The notes below the pieces were generated by a model that was not told the DNA's origin, searched no databases, and saw only the letters and a program-made list of their open reading frames with translations. The translations under genes and the position numbers were made by a program. Below are positions 27,318 to 35,726 of a DNA stretch of 50,501 bases, piece after piece (position 1 is the stretch's first letter; each line of letters begins with the position of its first letter). The stretch spans positions 1-50,501 of the forward strand of contig CAJWNQ010000013.1 of NCBI GenBank assembly GCA_913043905.1, in the 5' to 3' direction. Source of the stretch: an uncultured Paracoccaceae bacterium (lineage in GTDB: Bacteria > Pseudomonadota > Alphaproteobacteria > Rhodobacterales > Rhodobacteraceae).

Positions 27318-27536
27318 GTCTGCACAGATCAAAATCGCCATAAAGCGCCACGGTAACCTTTTCTTGTCATCAATATCGTTAATTTCGGTCATGTAGTTTT
27401 AATACATCTTTACTAGAAATTCTTCAAGCACCTCATGTATTTTTAGAATATTCAGGTAAAAATTTTATACAAGACTAATCATAGCAACTAAATAGGTTAG
27501 ATAATCAAATAATATGTTGAAAGCTTACACTTTAGT

Positions 27537-28511
27537 TTACAATAAAACTTCAGCTGGTCGTATGCCGCCCACAATTAAGCCTGCAGCATTTTTTAAAGTA
27601 GGGCACATTCGTTTTTGAACCATGGGGTGAGCTTTGTTAGCCACCCCCAAACGAACTAATAGTGCAGCAATTGCAGATTCAGAACCACGTGTGGCACCAT
27701 CTTCAATTTTTAGTGCTATACCTAAGCCCTCATCTGGTAAAATTGCAGTAAATACACCCTCAGCCCCCGTTTTCAAAACAACACGCCCACCAATAGCACC
27801 CATCAACTCAGTGCAAGCACGCCCTTCACCAGCAACTAATAAAGGATACTTTGCCATCGCCTCTACCAACCGGATAGAGGCATTTCCCCGCACTCCAGAA
27901 CCCATGCGGGCCATAGCAGTCGCTAACCCTTTTAAACTAGTAGAAAAATTAGGTGCGGAACAACCATCAATACCATGTCCCGATGAAGTTTCACCCGTCA
28001 TTTCTTCAAATGCGAGTAAAACTGCTTTTTGAACTGGGTGATTTATATTTACATAATCAGTATCTCCTGCCAAATATTTATTAAACGTTAAAAACCCACA
28101 ATGTTTTCCAGAACAATTATTATGAATTTGGCATGGCTTTTTACCAGACTTCACCAGTTCGTTTGAAGTCTTTTTCCCTGCTGGCCAATGTGTCCCACAG
28201 CGCAAATCATTTTCTGATAGGTTTAGAGCAGACAACCAATTGGAGACGGCTGAAGTATGCAATGGATCGCCTTGATGTGATGCGCATGAAAGCGCAAGTT
28301 GAGCGGGTGTTAAACCAAATGCATCTGCTGCGCCACTTTCAACCATCGGTAAAGCTTGTAAGATTTTACTAGATGAGCGCGGTAGAATTTCTTCAAATGG
28401 ATTCCCCCAAGATTCAATAATATCACCCACAGCATTTACTATTACGGCATGACCACGGTGCTGACATTCCAAAAAGGAACCCCTCCAAACCTCTACTAAT
28501 ACCTCTGACAT
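27537..28511 (-). CDS. Asparaginase, Rhizobium etli AnsA type (class 3)
   Basis: 324 residues. It belongs to the asparaginase family typified by the R. etli ReAIV/ReAV enzymes, unrelated to the E. coli AnsA/AnsB amyloid-like type. The catalytic Ser46-x-x-Lys49 pair is in LPRSSSKILQ; the metal-binding region has HNNCSGKHCGFL and the second Cys in GIDGCSAPNFS; ALSCASHQGD and GEGRACTELMGAIGG are further family blocks. It converts asparagine to aspartate and ammonia in the cytoplasm. The gene is single, with 284 bases to leuC; the reading 153 bases upstream is shared with divergent ialB. Confidence 0.9.
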   Translation of the reverse strand: MSEVLVEVWRGSFLECQHRGHAVIVNAVGDIIESWGNPFEEILPRSSSKILQALPMVESGAADAFGLTPAQLALSCASHQGDPLHTSAVSNWLSALNLSENDLRCGTHWPAGKKTSNELVKSGKKPCQIHNNCSGKHCGFLTFNKYLAGDTDYVNINHPVQKAVLLAFEEMTGETSSGHGIDGCSAPNFSTSLKGLATAMARMGSGVRGNASIRLVEAMAKYPLLVAGEGRACTELMGAIGGRVVLKTGAEGVFTAILPDEGLGIALKIEDGATRGSESAIAALLVRLGVANKAHPMVQKRMCPTLKNAAGLIVGGIRPAEVLL

Positions 28512-28664
28512 TTTGATCTTCCATTAAATGATTTTATTTAAATTAGCCTAGTCCAAATTGAGGGCTGGAATCGAGTACTATTTTTGTTATAACGCTAATA
28601 ATCATTTCACAAAAAAGTGTTAAGCTAGAGTGGAAAGGCAGCAATTGAAAGGTCAAGCAGATCC

Positions 28665-29183
28665 ATGAATAAAATAATATTTACAATTTCAATTATTATT
28701 ACTGGTTTTTTTGGATCAATAGTATTAGCTCAAAAGCCAGTAGCTTCTTTTCAAGATTGGGGGGTTTATACATCAAAAGACCCTAAATTATGCTGGCTAT
28801 CTTCAACAGCAAGTAAAGTAGAAAATACACGCAATGGCAAACCTGCCGTGAACGTCACTCGCGGGGATATTTTTCTGTTTATTACATATCTGCCAAGTAA
28901 AAATATTTTGGGCGAAGTATCTTTTGCTGGAGGCTATCCTTTCAAAGTGGAACAAATGGTAGAATTACAAATTGGCTCTGCCAAATATGATTTAATTCCC
29001 GAAGGTAATTATGCCTGGCCGGCCAACCAGAAAATTGACACTAAAATTCGTGTTTCAATGACACGTGGTTCAACTGCAGTTGTTCGTGCTGAGAGTATTA
29101 AGGGAACAAAGACTAAAGATACTTTTTCGTTACGGGGTTTTACTGCTGCGCTCAAAGCCGCAAAATCACGTTGTGGCATATAA
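28665..29183 (+). CDS. Periplasmic IalB family protein
   Basis: 172 residues. A Sec signal peptide (IIFTISIIITGFFGSIVLA, cleavage probably after VLA) precedes a mature domain with the IalB pattern: FQDWGVYTSKDPKLCWLSST, GDIFLFITYLPSKNILGEVS and the C-terminal FSLRGFTAALKAAKSRC. Two Cys (one near the start, one near the end of the mature part) may form a disulfide. The name comes from the Bartonella invasion locus; in free-living alphaproteobacteria the function is unknown. It precedes rlmN by 65 bases. Confidence 0.87.
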   Translation: MNKIIFTISIIITGFFGSIVLAQKPVASFQDWGVYTSKDPKLCWLSSTASKVENTRNGKPAVNVTRGDIFLFITYLPSKNILGEVSFAGGYPFKVEQMVELQIGSAKYDLIPEGNYAWPANQKIDTKIRVSMTRGSTAVVRAESIKGTKTKDTFSLRGFTAALKAAKSRCGI

Positions 29184-29248
29184 TTTTACCCCTTCTTATC
29201 TGTAATAAAATATCCTAAAAGCTGGTTTAAGAAGTTAGGATAATTTCC

Positions 29249-30421
29249 ATGACAAGTACCCTGCCCATTACACCAGACGTAATGACTATACCAAGAAACC
29301 CGATTGAGGGGGTATTACCTAATCTAATTGGCCTGCAACGTGATGCATTATCAAATGTATTGGCCGAAATTGGCACCCCACAAAAACAAATCAAAATGCG
29401 CGTTTCTCAAATATGGTCGTGGATATATGTTAAAGGTGCTAGATCTTTTGATGAAATGACTAATCTTTCAAAAAGTTTTCGCCAGGCATTAATTGAAAAC
29501 TTTTCCATAACGAGGCCTGAAATTATTACACGTCAAATTTCAAAAGATGGTACCCGGAAATACCTATTACGTGTCACTGGCGGACACGAACTAGAAGCGG
29601 TTTACATCCCCGAAACAGATAGAGGCACTTTATGCATTTCCAGCCAAATTGGCTGTACCCTGACATGCACATTTTGTCACACGGGCACTCAAAAATTAGT
29701 GCGAAATCTGACGCCTGCAGAAATTGTAGGCCAAATTTTAATTGCTCGTGATGATTTAGAAGAATGGGATAAACCTACAGGTGATAAACGTTTAGTCTCA
29801 AATATTGTTTTAATGGGTATGGGTGAACCTCTTTATAATACAAATAACGTACGTGATGCCATGTTAATTGCGATGGATAATGAAGGCATTGCACTATCAC
29901 GACGTCGTATTACATTATCAACATCTGGTGTAGTTCCAGAAATTATCCGCGCTGGCTCTGAAATTGGATGTATGTTGGCAATTTCTTTTCATGCCACAAC
30001 AGATGAAGTACGTGATGTTTTAGTGCCAATTAATCGTAAACATAAAATTGCTGAATTGTTAGATGCTTGTAGAAATTATCCCCGCCTATCAAATTCTGAA
30101 CGGATTACTTTTGAATATGTTATGTTAAAAGGTATAAATGACACAGATGCCGATGCACATAGATTAGTTAATCTAATTTCTGGTATCCCAGCAAAAATAA
30201 ATTTAATCCCATTTAATCCTTGGCCAGGTTCTGGATACGAGCGGTCAGATTGGAAACAAATAGAAGCATTTGGTGATATCGTAAACAAAGCTGGCTATGC
30301 TAGTCCGGTCCGAAAACCCCGTGGAGAAGATATAATGGCAGCCTGTGGGCAACTTAAAAGTGAGACACAGCGCACTCGTAAATCTGCAAAAAAAATGGCT
30401 CAAGAAGTTAAAGGACAATAA
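29249..30421 (+). CDS. rlmN: Dual-specificity RNA methyltransferase RlmN
   Basis: 390 residues. It is a radical-SAM enzyme methylating C2 of A2503 in 23S rRNA and A37 in some tRNAs. The Fe-S motif is C-x3-C-x2-C in [15 protein letters not shown]; the SAM-binding GMGEPLYN and [12 protein letters not shown] follow, with the C-terminal ACGQL containing the methyl-carrying Cys. The N-terminal part ([20 protein letters not shown]) is the usual HhH-like accessory domain. The next gene's TTG start follows the TAA after one base, so an operon with the lipoprotein L,D-transpeptidase is probable. Confidence 0.96.
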   Translation: MTSTLPITPDVMTIPRNPIEGVLPNLIGLQRDALSNVLAEIGTPQKQIKMRVSQIWSWIYVKGARSFDEMTNLSKSFRQALIENFSITRPEIITRQISKDGTRKYLLRVTGGHELEAVYIPETDRGTLCISSQIGCTLTCTFCHTGTQKLVRNLTPAEIVGQILIARDDLEEWDKPTGDKRLVSNIVLMGMGEPLYNTNNVRDAMLIAMDNEGIALSRRRITLSTSGVVPEIIRAGSEIGCMLAISFHATTDEVRDVLVPINRKHKIAELLDACRNYPRLSNSERITFEYVMLKGINDTDADAHRLVNLISGIPAKINLIPFNPWPGSGYERSDWKQIEAFGDIVNKAGYASPVRKPRGEDIMAACGQLKSETQRTRKSAKKMAQEVKGQ

Positions 30422-30422
30422 A

Positions 30423-30932
30423 TTGAGATTTTTGAGTATCTGGTTATTAACGCTTACATTACTTTCAAACTGTGGAAGTTTTGACCCTGTTTCTAAAAAT
30501 ATTTTAAAATACAGAGGGCCAGAAATTACACAGATTTTAGTCGATAAATCTCAACGAAAAATGTATTTAATGAATGGTAATAAAACCATTAAAAAATTTA
30601 AAATTGATTTAGGATTTAGTCCAAAAGGGCACAAAGAAAAACAAGGCGATGGCCGCACCCCAGAAGGTCTATATTTTATTGATCGCCAAAATTATCATAG
30701 TAAATATTTTTTAAGCATGGGGATTAGCTATCCTAATGCTAAAGATACAGTGCGCGCAAATTCAATGGGCATTGATCCAGGTGGAGATATTTTTATACAT
30801 GGTGGGCCTCGATACAAAGGCGAATACGGGAAACGTGATTGGACAGCTGGTTGTATTTCCGTATCAGATAAGAACATGCTTTCAATTTATTCTATGGTTA
30901 AAGTTGGGACGCCCATTTTAATCAAACCTTAA
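30423..30932 (+). CDS. Lipoprotein L,D-transpeptidase (YkuD)
   Basis: 169 residues from the TTG at 30423. That start is fixed by AAGGA at 30411-30415, seven bases upstream, and by the signal that then begins the protein, RFLSIWLLTLTLLSNCGSF, with lipobox LSNC. The YkuD domain shows ITQILVDKSQRKMYLMNG, GDGRTPEGLYFID, the His of FIHGGPRYKG and the nucleophile C144 in DWTAGCISVSD. It would be anchored in the envelope and cross-link peptidoglycan or attach proteins to it. Lipoprotein anchoring distinguishes it from the other two YkuD proteins of the window. Longer in-frame readings start inside rlmN and lack support. Confidence 0.88.
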   Translation: MRFLSIWLLTLTLLSNCGSFDPVSKNILKYRGPEITQILVDKSQRKMYLMNGNKTIKKFKIDLGFSPKGHKEKQGDGRTPEGLYFIDRQNYHSKYFLSMGISYPNAKDTVRANSMGIDPGGDIFIHGGPRYKGEYGKRDWTAGCISVSDKNMLSIYSMVKVGTPILIKP

Positions 30933-30935
30933 GAA

Positions 30936-31436
30936 TTACTTAGCTATTAATTGAACCCACCAAATTTTACCATTTACATCTTGGTGCCAAGCAATCCCCA
31001 TTTGCGTAGCCTCAGGATCTAATATCACAGACGCAGATAATGGAATGTTCATCCAGACGTCTAAAGTGTTGAAATCATCTTCAAATGTTTCCGAGACGTT
31101 TTCTCCAACCAACTCACCCTTATATCCAACGCTAAGCAAGCGGTCCAAGGGCGATGAGCCATCTGAACCAAAATGCCAGGGCCGGTTTTGGGCAGACATA
31201 TCAGATGCATGTGATTGCGATGCACGGATCAAAGATGCATTTAATATCAAAGATCCTAGCCCACGTGATTGGCGAACGGCATTGACAGAATCTAAGTGGC
31301 GGTATTGCACCTTATCAGCACCAATACGGCTCATTTGGATAATTACTGTTCCATCCCCAGGGCGGCTTTTTACAGATGGTGATTCACAGGCTGCTAGTGC
31401 AGTTAATATTGCCGTAGCTAGTAATACTTTCCACAT
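30936..31436 (-). CDS. CAP-domain (SCP/PR1-like) lipoprotein
   Basis: 166 residues. A lipoprotein signal (MWKVLLATAILTALAACESP, lipobox LAAC) is followed by a CAP domain: the N-terminal helix VNAVRQSRGLGSLILNASLI, SQSHASDMSAQNRPWHFGSD with the first His, LVGENVSE with the conserved Glu, and VWMNIPLSASVILDP before the final strand. Bacterial CAP proteins have diverse and mostly unknown functions in the envelope. It is convergent with the lipoprotein L,D-transpeptidase (three bases between stops) and divergent from the third YkuD gene. Confidence 0.85.
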   Translation of the reverse strand: MWKVLLATAILTALAACESPSVKSRPGDGTVIIQMSRIGADKVQYRHLDSVNAVRQSRGLGSLILNASLIRASQSHASDMSAQNRPWHFGSDGSSPLDRLLSVGYKGELVGENVSETFEDDFNTLDVWMNIPLSASVILDPEATQMGIAWHQDVNGKIWWVQLIAK

Positions 31437-31599
31437 AAAATCTCTCCAATTATACTCAATATATTTAGTATCAGACTTATGTATTTTAAATTTATAATAA
31501 GTATACTATTAACGGGTAACTTATATTTGATTTGAAATAGTTTATTATGCACTGATATAAAACAAATCAATACTGCTTCAAGGGACAGGATACAACACA

Positions 31600-32238
31600 A
31601 TGTCAAAATGTTTTACGCGTCGTATATTTACAGCAACCGCCGCGAGCGCAATTACGTTAGGGACCCATTCAGTTGCCCAAGAAGGCTGGAACCCTGATTT
31701 AAACAATCCTGATTTAGGATTTAATACTTCCCAAAATCCAGAATCTCGACTTGCAGGAGAAGCAGATACAGTTCGCCGCAATGCCTCAGCTTTTAGAGAC
31801 CGCAGCAATTGGAAGGATTATTTTTCTAATACAAAAAAAGGTGTTGTTCTAGTTGATACTCAAAGTCGAGCGCTACATTTCTGGTCAGAAGATCAAAGTA
31901 TTTACAAGTTATACCCAGTGGCGGTTCCCTCATCAGACGAATTAACTCGATTAGGTCGAACGTCCATCACTCGTAAGCGCGTGGGTCCAGACTGGAGGCC
32001 AACACCATCAATGCTTGAGCGTAACCCTGATTGGCCAAAATATATTGGACCAGGACCAGGTAATCCATTAGGCTCACATGCTTTATACCTATCATGGACA
32101 TATTTTCGCATTCACGGAACACACGATAATCGTAAAATTGGGCGCCGATCTTCTAACGGGTGCATTGGATTATATAATGCACAAATCGCAGAATTATTCG
32201 ATCTAACCAGAGTTGGAACACAAGTTTTGTTCATCTAA
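31600..32238 (+). CDS. Exported L,D-transpeptidase (YkuD) with Tat-like signal
   Basis: 212 residues. The N-terminus CFTRRIFTATAASAITLG has a twin-arginine followed by a mildly hydrophobic stretch and a probable cleavage after SVA, so export by Tat is likely. The catalytic domain includes GVVLVDTQSRALHFWSEDQS, GNPLGSHALYLSW, FRIHGTHDNRKIGRRSSNGC with the His and the nucleophile C188, and LYNAQIAELFDL. Its domain is of the ErfK/YbiS type, like enzymes that form 3-3 cross-links or link outer-membrane proteins to the murein. Confidence 0.88.
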   Translation: MSKCFTRRIFTATAASAITLGTHSVAQEGWNPDLNNPDLGFNTSQNPESRLAGEADTVRRNASAFRDRSNWKDYFSNTKKGVVLVDTQSRALHFWSEDQSIYKLYPVAVPSSDELTRLGRTSITRKRVGPDWRPTPSMLERNPDWPKYIGPGPGNPLGSHALYLSWTYFRIHGTHDNRKIGRRSSNGCIGLYNAQIAELFDLTRVGTQVLFI

Positions 32239-32267
32239 TAACTCTTTTTTGGCAGTAAATTTATACT

Positions 32268-33113
32268 TTAATCTGTCTGCCTTAGTAAGGCACGAAGGCC
32301 AGCACGATAATCTGGAAATTTCAAGTCTACTCCTAATTCATCTTTGATTAAATTATTGCGAACTTTTTTATTTTCTGCATAAAAGCTGCGAGCCATTGGT
32401 GTCATTTCTGCTACTTCAAAATTAACCGCTGGTGGTATAGGCATACCCAATAATTCTGCCGCAAAGCCAATCACATCTTCTGGTGGTGCAGGGTCATTAT
32501 CACATAAATTATAAACTGCGCCAATGCGCGGTGAACAAATTGAGGCATATAGCGTTTGAGCAATATCATCTACATGAATACGGCTGAAAACTTGATTTTT
32601 CTTAATTATACGCCTAGCACGTCCACTTCGCACTTTAGCAAAGGGTCCACGCCCAGGTCCATAAATTCCTGCTAAGCGAAAAATATGAAGTGGTAAACCC
32701 AGAGTAGACCAGGCGGCTTCAGCATTACGGCGCATTTCTCCACGTTTTGTAGTAGGGTTTAATTGTGTGTCTTCGTCAACCCAACCACCATCATGATTAC
32801 CATAAACTCCAGTGGTAGACAGATAGCCTACCCATTCGAACGAACCCCTAGACAATTCTTCGCCATACGCATGAAGAACTGGGTCACCATCTGGATTTGG
32901 CGCTACTGATGTTAAAATATGAGTAGCCTTTTCTAAGTATGGCAACAAATTAGTTTCAGGCCAAATGATAGGTTCAATACCTTCTTGGCGAAGTGCGGCA
33001 GCTTTTTCTTTTGATCGCGTTGTTCCATAAACTATCCAACCCTCATTTAACAAATGTTGCCCAAGCGCACGGGCAGAAAAACCATGCCCAATACTCAACA
33101 TAACTTTATTCAT
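32268..33113 (-). CDS. NAD(P)-dependent epimerase/dehydratase-like SDR protein
   Basis: 281 residues from ATG 33113, which overlaps the queG stop by one base (TAATG); the frame's longer reading starts inside queG. The Rossmann start is atypical: VMLSIGHGFSARALGQHL in place of the usual GxxGxxG, resembling YeeZ-type atypical SDRs. Further features are YLSTTGVYGNHDGGWVDEDT, with a Ser and Tyr in place of the full catalytic YxxxK, and FRLAGIYGPGRGPFAKVRSG. No substrate is known. It is the last gene of a GST-queG-SDR operon. Confidence 0.82.
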   Translation of the reverse strand: MNKVMLSIGHGFSARALGQHLLNEGWIVYGTTRSKEKAAALRQEGIEPIIWPETNLLPYLEKATHILTSVAPNPDGDPVLHAYGEELSRGSFEWVGYLSTTGVYGNHDGGWVDEDTQLNPTTKRGEMRRNAEAAWSTLGLPLHIFRLAGIYGPGRGPFAKVRSGRARRIIKKNQVFSRIHVDDIAQTLYASICSPRIGAVYNLCDNDPAPPEDVIGFAAELLGMPIPPAVNFEVAEMTPMARSFYAENKKVRNNLIKDELGVDLKFPDYRAGLRALLRQTD

Positions 33114-34156
33114 TATATACGACCCTCCAGCATTGCTACTGCCCAATCTGCTGCATCTCTTACAACTGGGTCATTGTCCAACTGCAATGCCTGCGCGCTA
33201 CTTCTTAACTCTATGCATCCAGAGTTCCCAATTGCATATAATACATTACGTACAAACCGGTTTCTACCGATACGTTTAATTGGATTTTTTGAAAATAGTA
33301 TGCGAAAAGATTTATCATCTAAAGATGCCAATTCAGCTAATTCTGGGGCCTTAAGTTCTGATCGCGCGATGTAACCAATTTCATTTGCTTTTTGAGCAAA
33401 CTTGTTCCATGGACATACAGCTAAACAGTCATCGCAACCATATATACGATTACCTAACTTTTCTCGTAAAACCAAATCAACAGGCCCAGCATGTTCGATC
33501 GTTAGATATGATATACATAGTCTTGCATCTAATTGGTATGGTGCTGGAAAAGCGGAAGTAGGACAAACATCCAGACACGAGCTACAACTCCCACAATGAT
33601 CGATTTCTGGTGTATCTTTTGGTAAATCAATAGTTGTAAAAATTGCTCCTAAAAAAAACCAACTCCCAAGTTCACGCGAAACTAAGTTTGTATGCTTACC
33701 TTGCCAACCAAGACCCGCTGCTGCTCCCAAAGGCTTTTCCATAACTGGCGCAGTATCTACGAATACTTTTATCTGCATGTCATCTTGCTGTTCAATTAGC
33801 CAACGGCCTAATTTCTTAAGCTTTTTTTTAACCAGTTCATGGTAATCTCGGTTCTGCGCGTAAACAGATATAGCAGCTAGATCAGGATGCTTTAAAATAT
33901 CTAATGGGTTATGATCCGGTGCATAATTTTCTGCTACCATAATAATAGATTTTGCTTCTGGCCATAGTTCGGCTGGGCTTCCACGCCATGCTATTCGTTC
34001 CGCCATCCAACTCATACTACCATGGTAATCTTTCTCAACAAAATTCTTTAGGCGAGCAGGGGCTTCCGGAATGTCTGTAGGAGCACAAATACGTGTCATT
34101 GAGAAACCTACTTCACGGGATTGTACCAATAGAGATTGTTTTAAAATTTGATTCAA
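33113..34156 (-). CDS. queG: Epoxyqueuosine reductase QueG
   Basis: 347 residues. It is a cobalamin- and iron-sulfur-dependent enzyme that performs the last step of queuosine synthesis on tRNA. Two ferredoxin-type 4Fe-4S motifs are visible: [16 protein letters not shown] and [15 protein letters not shown]. Earlier blocks [20 protein letters not shown] and [18 protein letters not shown] form the cobalamin site. The C-terminal HEAT-like helices ([14 protein letters not shown]) bind tRNA. Its ATG overlaps the GST stop by four bases, so the two are coupled. Confidence 0.95.
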   Translation of the reverse strand: MNQILKQSLLVQSREVGFSMTRICAPTDIPEAPARLKNFVEKDYHGSMSWMAERIAWRGSPAELWPEAKSIIMVAENYAPDHNPLDILKHPDLAAISVYAQNRDYHELVKKKLKKLGRWLIEQQDDMQIKVFVDTAPVMEKPLGAAAGLGWQGKHTNLVSRELGSWFFLGAIFTTIDLPKDTPEIDHCGSCSSCLDVCPTSAFPAPYQLDARLCISYLTIEHAGPVDLVLREKLGNRIYGCDDCLAVCPWNKFAQKANEIGYIARSELKAPELAELASLDDKSFRILFSKNPIKRIGRNRFVRNVLYAIGNSGCIELRSSAQALQLDNDPVVRDAADWAVAMLEGRI

Positions 34157-34818
34157 AAATCAAGATCCGAATAATGCTGTGGCTGCGGAAATCCGGAAAT
34201 TTGGTCTACTAATAGGCTCCTAAACGCTGGGCGTGATTTTATTTTTGCATACCAGTCTTTAACTATGGCAGATCGATTCCAGTCTACATCAGAAATATAG
34301 TCAACACAGGATAGTTGCGCAGCTGCAGAAAAATCAGCCATACTCAAAGCATCACCAGCTAACCAACTGCGATTATCTAAAAGTTTTGCCATATAATCTA
34401 AATGAAACTTAATTCTTTTAGTACCTTTTTTTACATTTTGGCTATCTGGATACCCTGTTCCCTTAACTTTTTTCATCACTCTTTCACCTAATAAATTTAC
34501 AGTTACTTCACGGTAAAATGAATCATCAAACCAGTTGACCAGCCGACGTACTTCAGCACGGTCTTCGACATTATTTGGCATCAATTGTGGCTCAGGATAC
34601 TTTTCTTCTAAGTACTCACAGATTGAATTACTTTCACAAAATGTATGGCTATTTAACCGCAAAACAGGAATACGGCCAGCTGGATTTAACCGCAAAAATT
34701 CAACACTTGCCTCCCAATATCGTTCCTCGATAAGTTCTATTTCAATTTTCTTTTCTGCAAGAACTAAACGCACTTTACGGGAAAATGGTGAAAGTGGGTA
34801 ATGGTATAGGCGATTCAT
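34153..34818 (-). CDS. Glutathione S-transferase family protein
   Basis: 221 residues from ATG 34818. The N-terminal thioredoxin-like domain has [20 protein letters not shown], with Ser and Arg at the usual catalytic corner, the cis-Pro in NPAGRIPVL and the Glu-Ser pair in [15 protein letters not shown]; the C-terminal helical domain has the GST box [19 protein letters not shown]. Such proteins conjugate or reduce with glutathione; substrate unknown. A GTG four codons upstream is an alternative start without clear ribosome site. It opens the GST-queG-SDR operon. Confidence 0.88.
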   Translation of the reverse strand: MNRLYHYPLSPFSRKVRLVLAEKKIEIELIEERYWEASVEFLRLNPAGRIPVLRLNSHTFCESNSICEYLEEKYPEPQLMPNNVEDRAEVRRLVNWFDDSFYREVTVNLLGERVMKKVKGTGYPDSQNVKKGTKRIKFHLDYMAKLLDNRSWLAGDALSMADFSAAAQLSCVDYISDVDWNRSAIVKDWYAKIKSRPAFRSLLVDQISGFPQPQHYSDLDF

Positions 34819-34873
34819 GATTTTATTCACTTTTGAAAGACTACAGCCTTACTGCCAAGAATGTGTGAAGACT

Positions 34874-35533
34874 TCAACCATTTTGAAAACAATTTGCACG
34901 ACCATCGGTAAGAATTGTTGCAGCACCGGACATTATTGCACGTGTCCTCTTTCGAACAAAGTTGCTAGGTTTACTAGCGGATCGCCCTTTGGGGTTAGGT
35001 AAGACCGATGCAAGCCTCGCAGCTTGCGTTGAGTTAATATTATTTGGCTCTACGCCAAAATAATGTTGAGCTGCTGCTGCTGCACCAAAGACACCTTCGT
35101 CAAATTCAGCAACATTTAAATATACTTCAATAATTCTTTTTTTTGTCCAAAAAAGCTCTATTAAAATAGTAAAACCTGCTTCTAAACCCTTCCTTACATA
35201 GTTTCGCCCATGCCACAAATACACATTTTTTGCTGTTTGCTGTGTAATGGTTGAGGCACCTCGGTTAGATCCATTTTTGATTGTATCCATTATGGCTTTC
35301 ATATCAAAGCCTTGGTGATCACAGAAATTAGCATCTTCTGCAGCAACTACTGATCGAGCCATAACGGAAGAAAAATCATCAAGCTTTACCCAATTGTGTT
35401 TAATACTCCCAAGTCGACGTAATTCGCTACCCATATAGAAACCAGCACTAGGGTTAAAAATGGTAAATAATATTACAAAATACAAAGGTAAAATTAAGAA
35501 AGCTCCAAACCAAATTAAAAACTGTCTCATCAT
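34874..35533 (-). CDS. mtgA: Monofunctional biosynthetic peptidoglycan transglycosylase
   Basis: 219 residues, GT51 family without a transpeptidase domain. One N-terminal membrane helix (FLIWFGAFLILPLYFVILFT) anchors it. The catalytic signature is SVVAAEDANFCDHQGFD with the first Glu, then GASTITQQTAKNVYLW, the second Glu of RIIEVYLNVAEF, and FGVEPNNINSTQAARLASVL. It polymerises glycan strands from lipid II. The gene is followed by the GST operon after 55 bases; 193 AT-rich bases separate it from gltB, with no recognised element in them. Confidence 0.94.
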   Translation of the reverse strand: MMRQFLIWFGAFLILPLYFVILFTIFNPSAGFYMGSELRRLGSIKHNWVKLDDFSSVMARSVVAAEDANFCDHQGFDMKAIMDTIKNGSNRGASTITQQTAKNVYLWHGRNYVRKGLEAGFTILIELFWTKKRIIEVYLNVAEFDEGVFGAAAAAQHYFGVEPNNINSTQAARLASVLPNPKGRSASKPSNFVRKRTRAIMSGAATILTDGRANCFQNG

Positions 35534-35726
35534 ATTAATCCATATATTTTAAATTATTTTTCATAATTACTTTATTCACAGCAAATTAATTTTTTATTCA
35601 GTAATTTAATAACTTGTTCTGCTAATAAAGACTAATAACCTTAAACCTTTTTTGAACCTAAATAGCCTTAACAATAATATAATATTTGCTATTATACCCT
35701 TATAAAAAGTAATAAATTAAATTGGC

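Noticed and set aside
27315-27392. A 25-residue minus-strand frame (ATG 27392, contains RLPWRFMAILICAD) between the asparaginase gene and leuC
   Set aside because: It has no Shine-Dalgarno, no Leu codon run as expected of an attenuator, and no recognised family; its stop falls inside the dyad at 27295-27317. Conservation would be needed to accept it.
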